Positions 8,379 through 16,866 are shown, counted from the first letter of the stretch. The stretch: DNA of 33,051 bases from Oscillatoriales cyanobacterium M59_W2019_021 (GCA_015295945.1 DVED01000168.1:1-33051); one strand, 5' to 3'. Translations and numbers: made by a program. Notes: a model not told the origin generated them from the sequence alone.

Positions 8379-10349
8379 TTAAGTCAAATACGTATAACTC
8401 CTGAGACTCCGTTCGTAATTTTTCAGCAGCATTTGAGATTCAAAAATCGAAATTTTCCCTTCTTTTAAAGCGCGTTCGCTTTGACGGCGAATGCTTTCGA
8501 TCAAATCTTCCGAATCGTATTGAACGTAACCCAACACTTCCGTCATCGTATCTCCTTTAACGACGTGTTCGATTTCGTAGCCGTTGGGAGTCAGTTTGAT
8601 GTGTACGGTGTTAGTATCGCCGAATAGGTTGTGCAAATTCCCCATAATTTCCTGATAAGCACCCACCAAGAACATTCCCAAATAGTAGGGTTGTTCGGGG
8701 GAAAATGGGTGCAGTTCCAAGGCAGATTTGACATTGAGGCGATCGATAAAGCGATCGATCCGTCCGTCGCTGTCGCAGGTTAAATCGGCGAGGGTTGCTC
8801 GTTTTGTCGGTTCTTCGTTGAGGCGATGGATGGGAAGGATGGGAAATAATTGTTCGATCGCCCAATTATCCGGTGCCGATTGAAAAATGGACAAATTGAT
8901 ATAATAAATCGAGGCTAAAATCTCATCGAGTTCTTCTAAATCTTTAGGTTTATCCTCCTGTTTCTGTGCCAAAGCATGAATTTTTTGACAGCACGCCCAA
9001 TACAATTGTTCGGCTTTGGCACGTTCGGTAATGCTCAGATAACCAAAACCAAACAAACTAATGGCTTCTTCTTTAAATTGAATCGCATCGTGATAGGCTT
9101 CTTGATAATTTTCTAAGCTAATCGATCGATAGGTTTCGTACAGATTGCGAATGACCAAATGTTCTTTTTCCGCACTTGGTTCGGGGACAGTTGAAGAGGC
9201 TTCGCTAGTTCCCAGAACGTTGAAAATTAGCACTGATTGATGGGAAGCGATCGCCCGTCCGCTTTCGCTAATTAAGGTAGGTACGGCTCGATTTCGTTCT
9301 TCGCACGCTTCTTTCACTTCCGCGACAATATCGTTCGCGTAGTTTTGCATATTATAGTTTTTAGAAGCGGGAAAGTTGGTTTTAGAACCGTCGTAATCTA
9401 CCGCCAAACCACCACCAACATCCAGATAGTTCATATTCGCCCCTAAATTGGCGAGTTCGACGTAGATTTGACTGGCTTCTCGGATGGCATCTTTAATCGT
9501 GCTAATCGACGAAATTTGAGACCCAATATGGAAGTGTAATAATTGCAAGCAATCGAGCATTTCTGCCGCTTTCAACTGTTCGATCGCCCCCACAATTTCC
9601 GGAATGCTCAACCCGAATTTCGCCCCTTCTCCACTCGAATGACCCCAACGTCCGATGCCTTTGCTGCTGAGTTTTGCACGCACGCCGAGAATGGGTTTGA
9701 TGCCTAATTGACGGCTGACGGCGATCGCCAATTCCACCTCTTCTGGCTGTTCTAAAACGATAATCGGTTGCTGTCCCAAACGGGTTGCCAGCATTGCCGT
9801 TTCGATATATTCCCGGTCTTTATAACCGTTACAAATCATCAACGCACCCGGAGTAGATAGCGATGCTAAAGCGATGAGTAACTCCGGCTTAGAACCCGCT
9901 TCTAACCCAAATTGATAGGGTTTTCCAAAACTGACTAATTCTTCGATTAAATGCCGCTGTTGGTTGCATTTTACAGGAAAGACACCGCGATAGGTTCCGG
10001 GGTAATTGTAACGGGCGATCGCCTTAGCAAAACATGCATTTAACCGCTCGATGCGATCAGCTAAAATATCCGAAAAACGAATCATTAACGGCAATCCTAA
10101 ATTTCGCTGACGCAGTGCTTCTACTAACTCGTATAAATCTAAAGAACCGCCGCGATCGCCTTTCGGAGAAACCGTCACTCGACCGACTGCATTAATCGAA
10201 AAATACGGCTCTCCCCAGCCCCGAATTCGATACAATTCCTCGCTATCCTCGATCGTCCACTGGGGTTCCGCGTTTGAGGGGCGATCGATCGATCCGTTAC
10301 TTAACTGCCGTTCTAATTCAATTGGAGTACTTCCTGGCTGTAAACCCAT
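8379..10349 (-). CDS. speA: Biosynthetic arginine decarboxylase
   Basis: This 656-residue PLP enzyme converts arginine to agmatine, the first step of polyamine synthesis. The N-terminal barrel carries the PLP lysine K127 in VFPVKCNQQRHLIEE; further family segments are SVLIFNVLGTSE and the C-terminal LHNLFGDTNTVHI. The frame is open to 10487, but the ATG at 10349 has an excellent ribosome site (AGGAGA at 10359-10364, 9 nt away) and gives the family length. The C-terminal codons run into heptamer repeats just past the stop. It is monocistronic, with about 250 bp upstream before the Rpn remnant. Confidence 0.93.
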   Translation of the reverse strand: MGLQPGSTPIELERQLSNGSIDRPSNAEPQWTIEDSEELYRIRGWGEPYFSINAVGRVTVSPKGDRGGSLDLYELVEALRQRNLGLPLMIRFSDILADRIERLNACFAKAIARYNYPGTYRGVFPVKCNQQRHLIEELVSFGKPYQFGLEAGSKPELLIALASLSTPGALMICNGYKDREYIETAMLATRLGQQPIIVLEQPEEVELAIAVSRQLGIKPILGVRAKLSSKGIGRWGHSSGEGAKFGLSIPEIVGAIEQLKAAEMLDCLQLLHFHIGSQISSISTIKDAIREASQIYVELANLGANMNYLDVGGGLAVDYDGSKTNFPASKNYNMQNYANDIVAEVKEACEERNRAVPTLISESGRAIASHQSVLIFNVLGTSEASSTVPEPSAEKEHLVIRNLYETYRSISLENYQEAYHDAIQFKEEAISLFGFGYLSITERAKAEQLYWACCQKIHALAQKQEDKPKDLEELDEILASIYYINLSIFQSAPDNWAIEQLFPILPIHRLNEEPTKRATLADLTCDSDGRIDRFIDRLNVKSALELHPFSPEQPYYLGMFLVGAYQEIMGNLHNLFGDTNTVHIKLTPNGYEIEHVVKGDTMTEVLGYVQYDSEDLIESIRRQSERALKEGKISIFESQMLLKNYERSLRSYTYLT

Positions 10350-10601
10350 GGTCGGACATCTCCTCACGCCGATTGTCACGACTAAAGTGTATCGCGATTT
10401 GGTCGTTATCGAGACAGATCGACACCGATCGGTATTTGTAGCGGCATCAAGAAAAACCATATTAAGGGTTTGCGATTGGACGTGCAAGGTTCGGAGTTGA
10501 GTGATATAATAGTGTTGATGCTTACTTTATAAACTTATTGTACAATAAACAAGTATTTGCAGCTTTCAACCCAGTTTCGAGCGTAAAATTTAACAAAAAC
10601 G

Positions 10602-10736
10602 ATGAGGTTTATTGACCCTAAAATTGATCGCGCTTTCAAAAAAGTATTTAGTTCGGAACACAGTAAAGACATTCTTTTCAGCTTTCTCAACGCCTTAATT
10701 TATGAAAGCAATCCAACCAACGATCGATTCAATTGA
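10602..10736 (+). pseudogene. Truncated Rpn-family recombination-promoting nuclease (PD-(D/E)XK) remnant
   Basis: The 44-codon frame begins MRFIDPKIDRAFKKVF and continues SKDILFSFLNALIY, the conserved N-terminus of Rpn/PD-(D/E)XK family transposase-like nucleases, which are usually about 250-300 residues. After residue 36 the similarity stops and TGA follows at 10734, so the catalytic core is missing. It ends 4 bp before the purM stop codon on the other strand. The truncation probably happened by deletion in this convergent spacer. It is too short to be active. Confidence 0.7.
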
Positions 10737-10740
10737 TCGC

Positions 10741-11772
10741 CTAGCGACTTGCCAAACCCACTAAATTTCCAGTTCCGGGAATCACTTCGCCGATCGCCCA
10801 AGCTGCGATTTCGTGGGATTTCAATGCGGTTATCGCTTGATCGACCTCATCTGGCGGCACTAACACCACAAACCCAATTCCCATATTAAACGTCTCGAAC
10901 ATATCGGCAGAACTCACTTCTCCTTCGGCAGCAATCCACTGGAAAATGGGTGGAACTTGCCAACTATTAGGGTCGATCCGGATCGATCGTCCTTCTCCCA
11001 AGCATCGGGGTAAATTTTCCGGCAATCCCCCTCCGGTGATGTGTGCCATGCCGTGAACCTCTAACTCGCTGCGGAGGAGTTCTAAAATCGGTTTGACGTA
11101 GATGCGGGTGGGGGTTAACAAAACTTCACCCAAAGGACGATCGCCCAACAAACTCGCTCGATCGTCCCAAGCGAATCCTTTGGTCTCGATAATCTTCCGT
11201 ACCAAGCTGAATCCGTTACTGTGAACCCCGGAACTCGCCAGACCGATGGCGATATCCCCAACCCGAACTTGCGATCCATCGAGTAATTGGCTTTTCTCCG
11301 CGATGCCGACGCAGAATCCTGCTAAATCGTACTCCCCAGGAGCGTAAAATCCCGGCATTTCCGCCGTTTCGCCGCCTAATAGGGCGCATCCGGCTTGGCG
11401 GCATCCTTCAGCAATTCCCGCCACCACTTGCGTTAACCGATCGGAATTGAGTTTTCCCGTCGCTAGATAATCCAAAAAATACAGGGGTTCGGCACCGCAG
11501 GTGAGGACATCGTTCACGCACATGGCAACTAAGTCAATGCCGACGGTCTCGTGACGATCGAGATGATGAGCTAGCTTCAGCTTCGTGCCAACACCATCAG
11601 TCCCGGAAACGAGGACGGGTTGTCGATATCCCGACGGCAACTCAAAGCAGCCGCTAAATCCGCCTAAAGCCCCTAACACTTCCGATCGATAGGTGCTTTG
11701 TACCATGTTGCGAATATTTTCGACAAAAGCACGACCTGCGGCTACGTCTACCCCGGCTTCGCGATAGTCCAT
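10741..11772 (-). CDS. purM: Phosphoribosylformylglycinamidine cyclo-ligase (AIR synthetase)
   Basis: This 343-residue enzyme performs the ATP-dependent closure of FGAM to aminoimidazole ribonucleotide in purine synthesis. Recognised segments are the glycine-rich [13 protein letters not shown] near 56-68, [34 protein letters not shown], and the C-terminal [14 protein letters not shown] and FNMGIGFVV. Length and ends match the family. The ATG at 11772 has only a weak AGAG upstream. The gene is isolated from other pur genes here. Confidence 0.95.
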   Translation of the reverse strand: MDYREAGVDVAAGRAFVENIRNMVQSTYRSEVLGALGGFSGCFELPSGYRQPVLVSGTDGVGTKLKLAHHLDRHETVGIDLVAMCVNDVLTCGAEPLYFLDYLATGKLNSDRLTQVVAGIAEGCRQAGCALLGGETAEMPGFYAPGEYDLAGFCVGIAEKSQLLDGSQVRVGDIAIGLASSGVHSNGFSLVRKIIETKGFAWDDRASLLGDRPLGEVLLTPTRIYVKPILELLRSELEVHGMAHITGGGLPENLPRCLGEGRSIRIDPNSWQVPPIFQWIAAEGEVSSADMFETFNMGIGFVVLVPPDEVDQAITALKSHEIAAWAIGEVIPGTGNLVGLASR

Positions 11773-12382
11773 CGGTTCTCTGACCTACTATTTCCAATTA
11801 CGCATCCAACTTTATCAAAAGAAGGAGTTCGGGAGTTCATTAGGAGAGAAAGAGAGCTTTCTTGAGCGGGGGAAGCGGGGGAAGCAGGGGGAGAAGATTT
11901 TTACCAATGACCAATGACCGACGATCGATAACCGCACCCGCTCGATGAAGTTTGGGGTCAGTCATAGTTTCATAACATTGAGATCGCTCGTAACGATCGC
12001 TACTCTCTATTACCACAAAAAATGATTTTTTATTTAAAGATTGCGTAAATTCTTGAAATCTTTAAATAAAGCTTGAAACGCCTTCAGGACATGGCATTCG
12101 TTCGATTTCTTTCGATTTTTAATTGTAAAGCTTATGTAAAGTTTCCGTAATTTTAGAAATCCTGCTGATACGCGATCGCAAAACTTCATGCTATGTTGTG
12201 GCAGTCCAAGATGTTCGAGTCGAACACGTAACGAGTTCGAGTTGACAAAGACGGGAATTCATTCCGGTCAACGAAAAACTCGAGTTCTAACTCAGTTTTG
12301 AAAAGGCTCTAGAAATCCGCTCCCACAAGCCTTTCTAGAACAAACTTTCCGAAACTGAGATGTTGGGTTCTACACAGCGTAC
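11773..12382. promoter_or_regulatory. Long intergenic region with repeats and structured leader before the RlpA gene
   Basis: This is a 610-bp spacer between divergent purM and rlpA. It contains three parts. (1) A G-rich tract of GCGGGGGAA units at 11867-11895, followed by CCAATGA heptamers at 11908-11922. (2) A perfect 14-bp inverted repeat TTTATTTAAAGATT (12029-12042 / 12057-12070) with a 14-nt loop. (3) A dense set of inverted repeats from 12212 to 12359, listed as a separate feature. No ORF above noise is present. Confidence 0.6.
12212..12359 (+). promoter_or_regulatory. Structured 5' leader / operator cluster upstream of rlpA
   Basis: The palindrome TGTTCGA-G-TCGAACA lies at 12212-12226. 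GTTGAC (12241-12246) pairs with GTCAAC (12267-12272) around an inner GGAAT/ATTCC. CTCAGTTT (12291-12298) pairs perfectly with AAACTGAG (12352-12359), and nested inside it TCTAGAAA (12308-12315) pairs with TTTCTAGA (12332-12339). The outer stem ends 23 nt before the ATG. GGC (12305-12307) could also pair with GCC (12329-12331), which would cross the inner stem. No known riboswitch consensus was recognised. Confidence 0.55.
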
Positions 12383-13327
12383 ATGAATCAAAAAATTTGG
12401 AATCGGCTTTCTGCCACGGTTATCGCGACAGGCTTAGGCCTCGTACCTTCAGGTCTAGTCGCCACAGCCGCACCCCTTGACGGCGAATTTGCCAAACCTG
12501 ACTTAATCGCCGAACGAGCCGGAGAGCCACAAACAACAGCGATTCAACTGCCTGTTAACTCGATCACTCAAGTTGAGACCCACCAATTCGACGGGCGTTC
12601 TGCTGCCACCCTCTACGTCCGCAACATTCCCATCCTGACCTTTTTAGAGGGAAATGGCAGTCCGGAAGCTCGAGCCGCAGCCGTAGCCGATCGTCTAAAT
12701 CAACTAGCAAGTGCGGGTGTCGATGCTAATTTGATCGTCGCTTCTTGGATACCGGAAGGCGATCGGTATGCCATCCAAGTCGGGCAAGAGACCCTCGTTG
12801 AACTCGACGCCAATACCATTTTACCGGATATCACCGCCAACCCCGCAGACGACGCCCTCCAAGCCACCAACCGACTGCGTCGGGTGATGGGGAACGCCGC
12901 ACCTTTACAACAAATTGCGGGTAGACCCATTGAGGAAGCGAGATCGGAGCATCGTGTGAAAGTCGCCCCCAAACACCCTTCCGAACCCGTCATGTTCCGC
13001 ATGGATGGTTGGGCATCTTGGTACGGTCCCGGATTCGACGGTGCAACCAGTGCTAACGGCGAAGTTTTCGATCAATACGCACTGACTGCCGCACACCGCG
13101 ACTTACCGTTCGATACCCTGGTTCGGGTCACCAATTTGGATAACGGTCGATCGGTCGTGGTTCGCATTAACGATCGTGGTCCTTTCATCCCCGGTCGAGA
13201 CATCGACCTTTCTGCGGGTGCTGCCGAAGAAATTGGGATGATGGCTTCGGGAACCGCTCCTGTCTCCATCGAGGTTTTGGGTTCTCCCGAATCGGCAATG
13301 CCCTCGGCAGCGTTTCCAAAGAAGTAA
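12383..13327 (+). CDS. RlpA-like septal ring lytic transglycosylase family protein
   Basis: This 314-residue exported protein has an N-terminal signal-like stretch (residues 1-31, ending AATA/APLDG type). A conserved cyanobacterial N-terminal region of about 170 residues ([20 protein letters not shown]) follows, then a C-terminal double-psi beta-barrel from about residue 209. The barrel has the RlpA hallmarks [34 protein letters not shown] and NDRGPF (263-268, containing the catalytic-type Asp264), then [12 protein letters not shown]. RlpA enzymes cleave glycan strands lacking stem peptides at the septum. There is no SPOR domain. No Shine-Dalgarno is evident, and the leader is unusually structured. 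Confidence 0.88.
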   Translation: MNQKIWNRLSATVIATGLGLVPSGLVATAAPLDGEFAKPDLIAERAGEPQTTAIQLPVNSITQVETHQFDGRSAATLYVRNIPILTFLEGNGSPEARAAAVADRLNQLASAGVDANLIVASWIPEGDRYAIQVGQETLVELDANTILPDITANPADDALQATNRLRRVMGNAAPLQQIAGRPIEEARSEHRVKVAPKHPSEPVMFRMDGWASWYGPGFDGATSANGEVFDQYALTAAHRDLPFDTLVRVTNLDNGRSVVVRINDRGPFIPGRDIDLSAGAAEEIGMMASGTAPVSIEVLGSPESAMPSAAFPKK

Positions 13328-13330
13328 AAC

Positions 13331-13423
13331 TTGGGATTGGGGTTAGTTGTTAGGGGTTAGTTGTTAGGGGTTAGTTGAACCAATGACCCATTACAATGAC
13401 CTATTACCAATGACCCGTTACCA
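13331..13423. repeat. Heptamer/14-mer tandem repeats immediately upstream of panC/cmk
   Basis: There are two parts: a 14-bp unit TTAGTTGTTAGGGG repeated about 2.5 times, then units of the type ATGACCyrTTACCA repeated at 13383, 13396 and 13410. The last unit's ATG, at 13424, is the start codon of the next gene. The ATG at 13410 opens a five-codon ORF whose TGA (13425-13427) overlaps that start as ATGA. Confidence 0.8.
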
Positions 13424-14926
13424 ATGACCTTCGTGTTACTAACGACCCCTGCCCAACTGCGAGATTACCGCAATACCATCGTCGGAGGAAGTATCGGCTT
13501 CGTCCCGACGATGGGGGCGTTGCATCCCGGTCATTTGAGCTTGATTGAGAACGCTCGCCGGGAGAACGAGATCGTTATCGTCAGTATTTTTATCAATCCG
13601 CTGCAATTCGCCCCTACAGAGGATTTGCAGCGGTATCCTCGCGATTTAGAACGCGATCGCCAACTTTGCGAAAAAGCGAGAGTCGATGTCATTTTTGCCC
13701 CGACAGTCGAGGAACTGTTGGGTAAACATGGCATCGCCACAACGGTTGTTCCCCCCGAATCGATGACATCTATATTATGCGGTCGATCGAGAACGGAACA
13801 CTTTCAGGGGGTCGCGACAATCGTCACCAAGTTGTTGAATTTAGTACAGCCCGATCGCGCCTATTTCGGACAAAAAGACGCGCAGCAACTCGCCATCGTT
13901 CGCCGATTGGTGGCAGATTTGAGCCTTCCCGTGGAAATTGTCGGCTGTCCCATCGTTCGGGAAGCATCGGGGTTGGCGTACAGTTCCCGCAATCAGTATT
14001 TAAGTTCCCAAGAAAAAGAGAGTGCCGCCGGACTGTATCGGAGTTTGCGCCAAGCACAGACGGCATTTCGCCAAGGGGTTCGCCGCAGCGTAGATTTAAT
14101 CGATCGCGCCAAATCCGAACTGGCAACCGAGCCGGAGATCCAACTCGAATACGTGGAGTTGGTGCATCCCGAAACTTTGGAACCCTTAGAAATCGTAGAG
14201 ACAGTGGGGTTAATCGCGATCGCTGCTCGCATCGGTTCCACGCGGTTAATCGATAACCTTCTCCTGCGACAGCCGATCGTAGCGATCGACGGACCTGCCG
14301 GAGCCGGGAAATCCACCGTAACGCGCCAAGTGGCTCGCCGATTGGGATTATTGTATCTCGATACCGGGGCAATGTACCGGGCAGTCACCTGGTGGGTATT
14401 GGATGCGGGAATGGAAATCGAGGAGAAAACCGTAGCCGCCGCCTTGGATGGCTGCCATTTGGAATTGCAACCCGACGAAGCATCCGGCTGTCGCGTCTGG
14501 GTCAACGATCGCGAAATTACCCGAGAAATCCGCACCCCGGAAGTGACCGAGAAAGTTTCTGCCGTCTCCGCACTGCCATCGGTGCGTCAGTTCCTGGTGG
14601 CGCAACAACAGCGATACGGTCGTCGCGGCGGCTTGGTGGCGGAAGGTCGGGATATCGGTACTTGCGTATTTCCCGATGCCGACGTCAAGATTTTTTTAAC
14701 CGCCTCGGTTGCCGAACGTGCCAGACGGCGGCAGAAAGATTTGGAACAACAGGGACACGGATCGATCGACCTGCCAGAATTGGAACGATCGATCGCCGAA
14801 CGAGACCGCCAAGACAGCACCCGCGCCATTTCTCCACTTCGCAAAGCCGACGATGCGATCGAAGTCTCAACCGATGGGATGACGATTGAAGAAGTCATCG
14901 ATCGAATTGTCGGGTATTGTCGATGA
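13424..14926 (+). CDS. panC/cmk: Bifunctional pantothenate synthetase / cytidylate kinase
   Basis: This 500-residue fusion is typical of cyanobacteria. Residues 1-280 are PanC, which joins pantoate and beta-alanine with ATP; motifs are FVPTMGALHPGHLSLI (26-41), SIFINPLQF, and YFGQKDAQQLAIVRR. Residues 286-500 are CMP kinase, with the P-loop GPAGAGKST (290-298), YLDTGAMYRA, and the EGRDIGT segment. The start ATG lies inside a repeat tract with no Shine-Dalgarno; the frame and the conserved N-terminus still favour it. The 3' end overlaps the cupin gene by 4 nt. Confidence 0.95.
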   Translation: MTFVLLTTPAQLRDYRNTIVGGSIGFVPTMGALHPGHLSLIENARRENEIVIVSIFINPLQFAPTEDLQRYPRDLERDRQLCEKARVDVIFAPTVEELLGKHGIATTVVPPESMTSILCGRSRTEHFQGVATIVTKLLNLVQPDRAYFGQKDAQQLAIVRRLVADLSLPVEIVGCPIVREASGLAYSSRNQYLSSQEKESAAGLYRSLRQAQTAFRQGVRRSVDLIDRAKSELATEPEIQLEYVELVHPETLEPLEIVETVGLIAIAARIGSTRLIDNLLLRQPIVAIDGPAGAGKSTVTRQVARRLGLLYLDTGAMYRAVTWWVLDAGMEIEEKTVAAALDGCHLELQPDEASGCRVWVNDREITREIRTPEVTEKVSAVSALPSVRQFLVAQQQRYGRRGGLVAEGRDIGTCVFPDADVKIFLTASVAERARRRQKDLEQQGHGSIDLPELERSIAERDRQDSTRAISPLRKADDAIEVSTDGMTIEEVIDRIVGYCR

Positions 14927-15255
14927 ATATTTTTCATTTACCTTCAGATCTTCCCCAGGAAGAATATTTTGAACCCCTGCTTTCCCAAGGCAACCTTTTA
15001 ATCGAACGCATCATTTCCACCGGACAAACCACGCCACCAGGGGAATGGTACGACCAAGACCGAGACGAATGGGTGGTGTTATTGCAAGGCGAAGCGACGC
15101 TGGGTTACGAAGACGGTTCTACGAAAGTGCTAACGGCGGGGGATTGGGTATTGATATCCGCCCATCAAAAACATCGCGTCGAATTCACCAGTACCCAACC
15201 CCCGTGTATTTGGTTAGCTGTTCACGTTGCGCCATCGATCAATCCGCAGTCCTGA
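14923..15255 (+). CDS. Small cupin-domain protein
   Basis: This 110-residue single-domain cupin has the motif 1-like stretch WYDQDRDEWVVLLQGEATLGYEDG and the motif 2-like GDWVLISAHQKHRVEFTS. Metal-ligand candidates are E48 and H85, so the usual His-x-His set is incomplete. Its ATG (14923) overlaps the panC/cmk TGA as ATGA, so translation is probably coupled. A TTG two codons earlier is possible but less likely. Function is unknown. Co-expression with CoA/CMP biosynthesis is implied by position only. Confidence 0.8.
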   Translation: MNIFHLPSDLPQEEYFEPLLSQGNLLIERIISTGQTTPPGEWYDQDRDEWVVLLQGEATLGYEDGSTKVLTAGDWVLISAHQKHRVEFTSTQPPCIWLAVHVAPSINPQS

Positions 15256-15330
15256 AAGGGGTTGGGCAAATTTACCGTTAAAAATTCACAAACTGCGATC
15301 GCCCATCGTCTTAGAAGCAGAACGGGAGAG

Positions 15331-15393
15331 ATGAAAACAACTCCAACCCTCCTGGAACGCCTTTCAAACTTTACTTCTGGAGACTGCAAATGA
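15331..15393 (+). CDS. Putative 20-residue leader peptide coupled to the next gene
   Basis: An ATG at 15331 opens a 20-codon frame beginning MKTTPTLLERL and ending GDCK. It stops at TGA 15391-15393, overlapping the downstream ATG (15390) as ATGA. GGGAG lies just upstream but only 2 nt from the ATG, so initiation may be weak. It could be a regulatory leader ORF or chance. There is no homology. Confidence 0.3.
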   Translation: MKTTPTLLERLSNFTSGDCK

Positions 15394-15998
15394 CGACGCT
15401 AATTAATGTCGAAACCAACGGTGCAAATTCGAGCGCGATCGAAGCTGCTTCTATGACCGTTTCTTCGCCAATTTCTACTCCCGAAACGAAAGCCACAACC
15501 GCGATTAAAGTTGCATTGCCTACCTTAAAAATGGGTCAAGCGGGCGAAGCCGTTCGCTTCCTGCAACAACGCCTGCAATCCTTTGAGTATCGCATCGCCT
15601 TTAACGGACAATTCGGCTTGCAAACCGATGCGGCAGTCAAACATTTCCAAGCGCATTACGGCGGGTTGTTAGTCGATGGCGTGGTTGGTTCTAAAACTTG
15701 GAAAGCATTGTGCGAAAATTCGCAGCTTTACGGCTATTCCTTCTACTCCGAATTCGTGGCAACCACCTATCCCTACGATGTCCATATGCCGACCTTGCAA
15801 AAAGGCATGGAAGGCGATGCCGTAGAATGCTTGCAACGTCGCTTGATTGCATACACCTATCGCCTCAAAGTCGATGGAATTTTCGGCGATGCAACGAAAG
15901 CCGTCGTTATCGGTCATCAGAAACGAGTTGGGTTGCCAACAGATGGTATTGTCGGTCGTCAAACCTGGCGCGAATTGGGACTGAATCTCGCCCCTTAA
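15390..15998 (+). CDS. Protein with two peptidoglycan-binding (PG_binding_1) domains, copy 1
   Basis: This 202-residue protein consists of a Thr/Ser-rich N-terminus of about 48 residues and two PG_binding_1 repeats. Repeat 1 spans about 49-109 (LKMGQAGEAVRFLQQRL, GQFGLQTDAAVKHFQ, DGVVGSKTWKAL). Repeat 2 spans about 134-199 (LQKGMEGDAVECLQRRL, DGIFGDATKAVV, DGIVGRQTWREL). A conserved aromatic linker (YGYSFYSEF...TTYPYD) joins them. There is no catalytic domain. No signal peptide or membrane segment is visible, which is odd for a cell-wall ligand. TGGAG lies about 11 nt before the ATG. It has its own strong terminator, and the next gene is its paralogue. Confidence 0.85.
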   Translation: MTTLINVETNGANSSAIEAASMTVSSPISTPETKATTAIKVALPTLKMGQAGEAVRFLQQRLQSFEYRIAFNGQFGLQTDAAVKHFQAHYGGLLVDGVVGSKTWKALCENSQLYGYSFYSEFVATTYPYDVHMPTLQKGMEGDAVECLQRRLIAYTYRLKVDGIFGDATKAVVIGHQKRVGLPTDGIVGRQTWRELGLNLAP

Positions 15999-16038
15999 AC
16001 GATCGCAAAATCTCTCTCTAAGCGCAAATCATTCGATC

Positions 16039-16089
16039 GGGCGATCGAGGTTAACTCTAGCAATAGATACATCTCGATCGCCCATTTTT
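16039..16089 (+). terminator. Strong intrinsic terminator after PG-binding copy 1
   Basis: A perfect 11-bp stem GGGCGATCGAG (16039-16049) / CTCGATCGCCC (16073-16083) has a 23-nt loop and is followed by ATTTTTA. Confidence 0.75.
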
Positions 16090-16121
16090 ATAGTTAATTA
16101 AAAACTCTTATCAAGATTAAA

Positions 16122-16151
16122 AAAGAGGTTCTAAATTGCCTCTTTGTTTCA
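16122..16151 (+). terminator. Second terminator or attenuator in the spacer between the PG-binding paralogues
   Basis: AAAGAGG (16122-16128) pairs with CCTCTTT (16139-16145) across a 10-nt loop, followed by a T-rich GTTTC. It lies about 120 nt before the start of copy 2, so it may be back-up termination or leader attenuation. Confidence 0.5.
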
Positions 16152-16269
16152 AAATATGCAAATCCAAAATTCACACATCTATCGACTCAATCGTCCTATT
16201 TATAGAAAGCAATAAATCTGGAATTGCTGCTTTTATCCTTCATCTCTACCAAATTGCCGGAGAAAAATC

Positions 16270-16866
16270 GTGAATTCAATCGCTAATACCAACATCGCCA
16301 ATACAACAAAATCCGAACTCGAAAATCAAGTTTCCGCCAACCTCGATCGAGAGAATCAACCGATCGAACCCATTACCCTCCCCGCCGAAATTTTCTTACC
16401 CATTCTCACCGTCGGTCAAGCCGGAGAAGCCGTCCGCTTCTTACAAAAACGCCTTCGCAATTTAGAATATCGTCTGGCGGTTAACGGTCAATTCGGATTG
16501 CAAACTGATGCCGCTGTCAAGCATTTTCAAGCTCGTTATGAAGGCTTACTAGTTGATAGAGTTGTAGGAGCGAAAACCTGGAAAGCTTTGTGCGAAAATG
16601 AATATCCATATGGCTTTTCCTTCTACGCCGACTACGTACCCACGACCTATCCCTACGATATCGATATGCCCATTTTACGCCTCGGCATGAAAGGGGAAGC
16701 CGTGGAGTGTTTGCAATTGCGCTTGCAAGCGACAGGTTACCTATTACAGATCGATGGACTTTTCGGAGAAAACACCCGCATGGAGGTAAAAAGTTTTCAA
16801 GAGCGTTCCCATTTAGAAATTGATGGGATTGTGGGTTACCATACCTGGCGATCGCTCGCTGAATAA
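16270..16866 (+). CDS. Protein with two peptidoglycan-binding (PG_binding_1) domains, copy 2
   Basis: This 198-residue paralogue of the preceding gene has the same architecture: a polar N-terminus of about 48 residues, repeat 1 (LTVGQAGEAVRFLQKRL, GQFGLQTDAAVKHFQ), the linker YGFSFYADY...TTYPYD, and repeat 2 (LRLGMKGEAVECLQLRL, DGIVGYHTWRSL). The first repeat is nearly identical between copies and the second is diverged. The start is GTG at 16270, with GGAGA at 16259-16263 placed 6 nt upstream. No signal peptide or catalytic domain is present. Tandem duplication is evident. The separate terminators show the copies are independent transcription units. Confidence 0.85.
   Translation: MNSIANTNIANTTKSELENQVSANLDRENQPIEPITLPAEIFLPILTVGQAGEAVRFLQKRLRNLEYRLAVNGQFGLQTDAAVKHFQARYEGLLVDRVVGAKTWKALCENEYPYGFSFYADYVPTTYPYDIDMPILRLGMKGEAVECLQLRLQATGYLLQIDGLFGENTRMEVKSFQERSHLEIDGIVGYHTWRSLAE

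Noticed and set aside
12029-12382. A c-di-AMP (ydaO) or glutamine riboswitch before the RlpA-like gene
   Set aside because: The conserved cores of those classes could not be found; only unassigned inverted repeats are present.
13331-13423. Tandem repeats as a CRISPR array
   Set aside because: The units are 7 or 14 bp and contiguous, with no spacers of constant length and no cas genes; the Cas4-like nuclease at 29292 stands alone.
13777-14535. Several 159-182-codon frames inside panC/cmk on both strands
   Set aside because: The panC/cmk frame has clear motifs throughout; these are shadows with Arg-rich noise.
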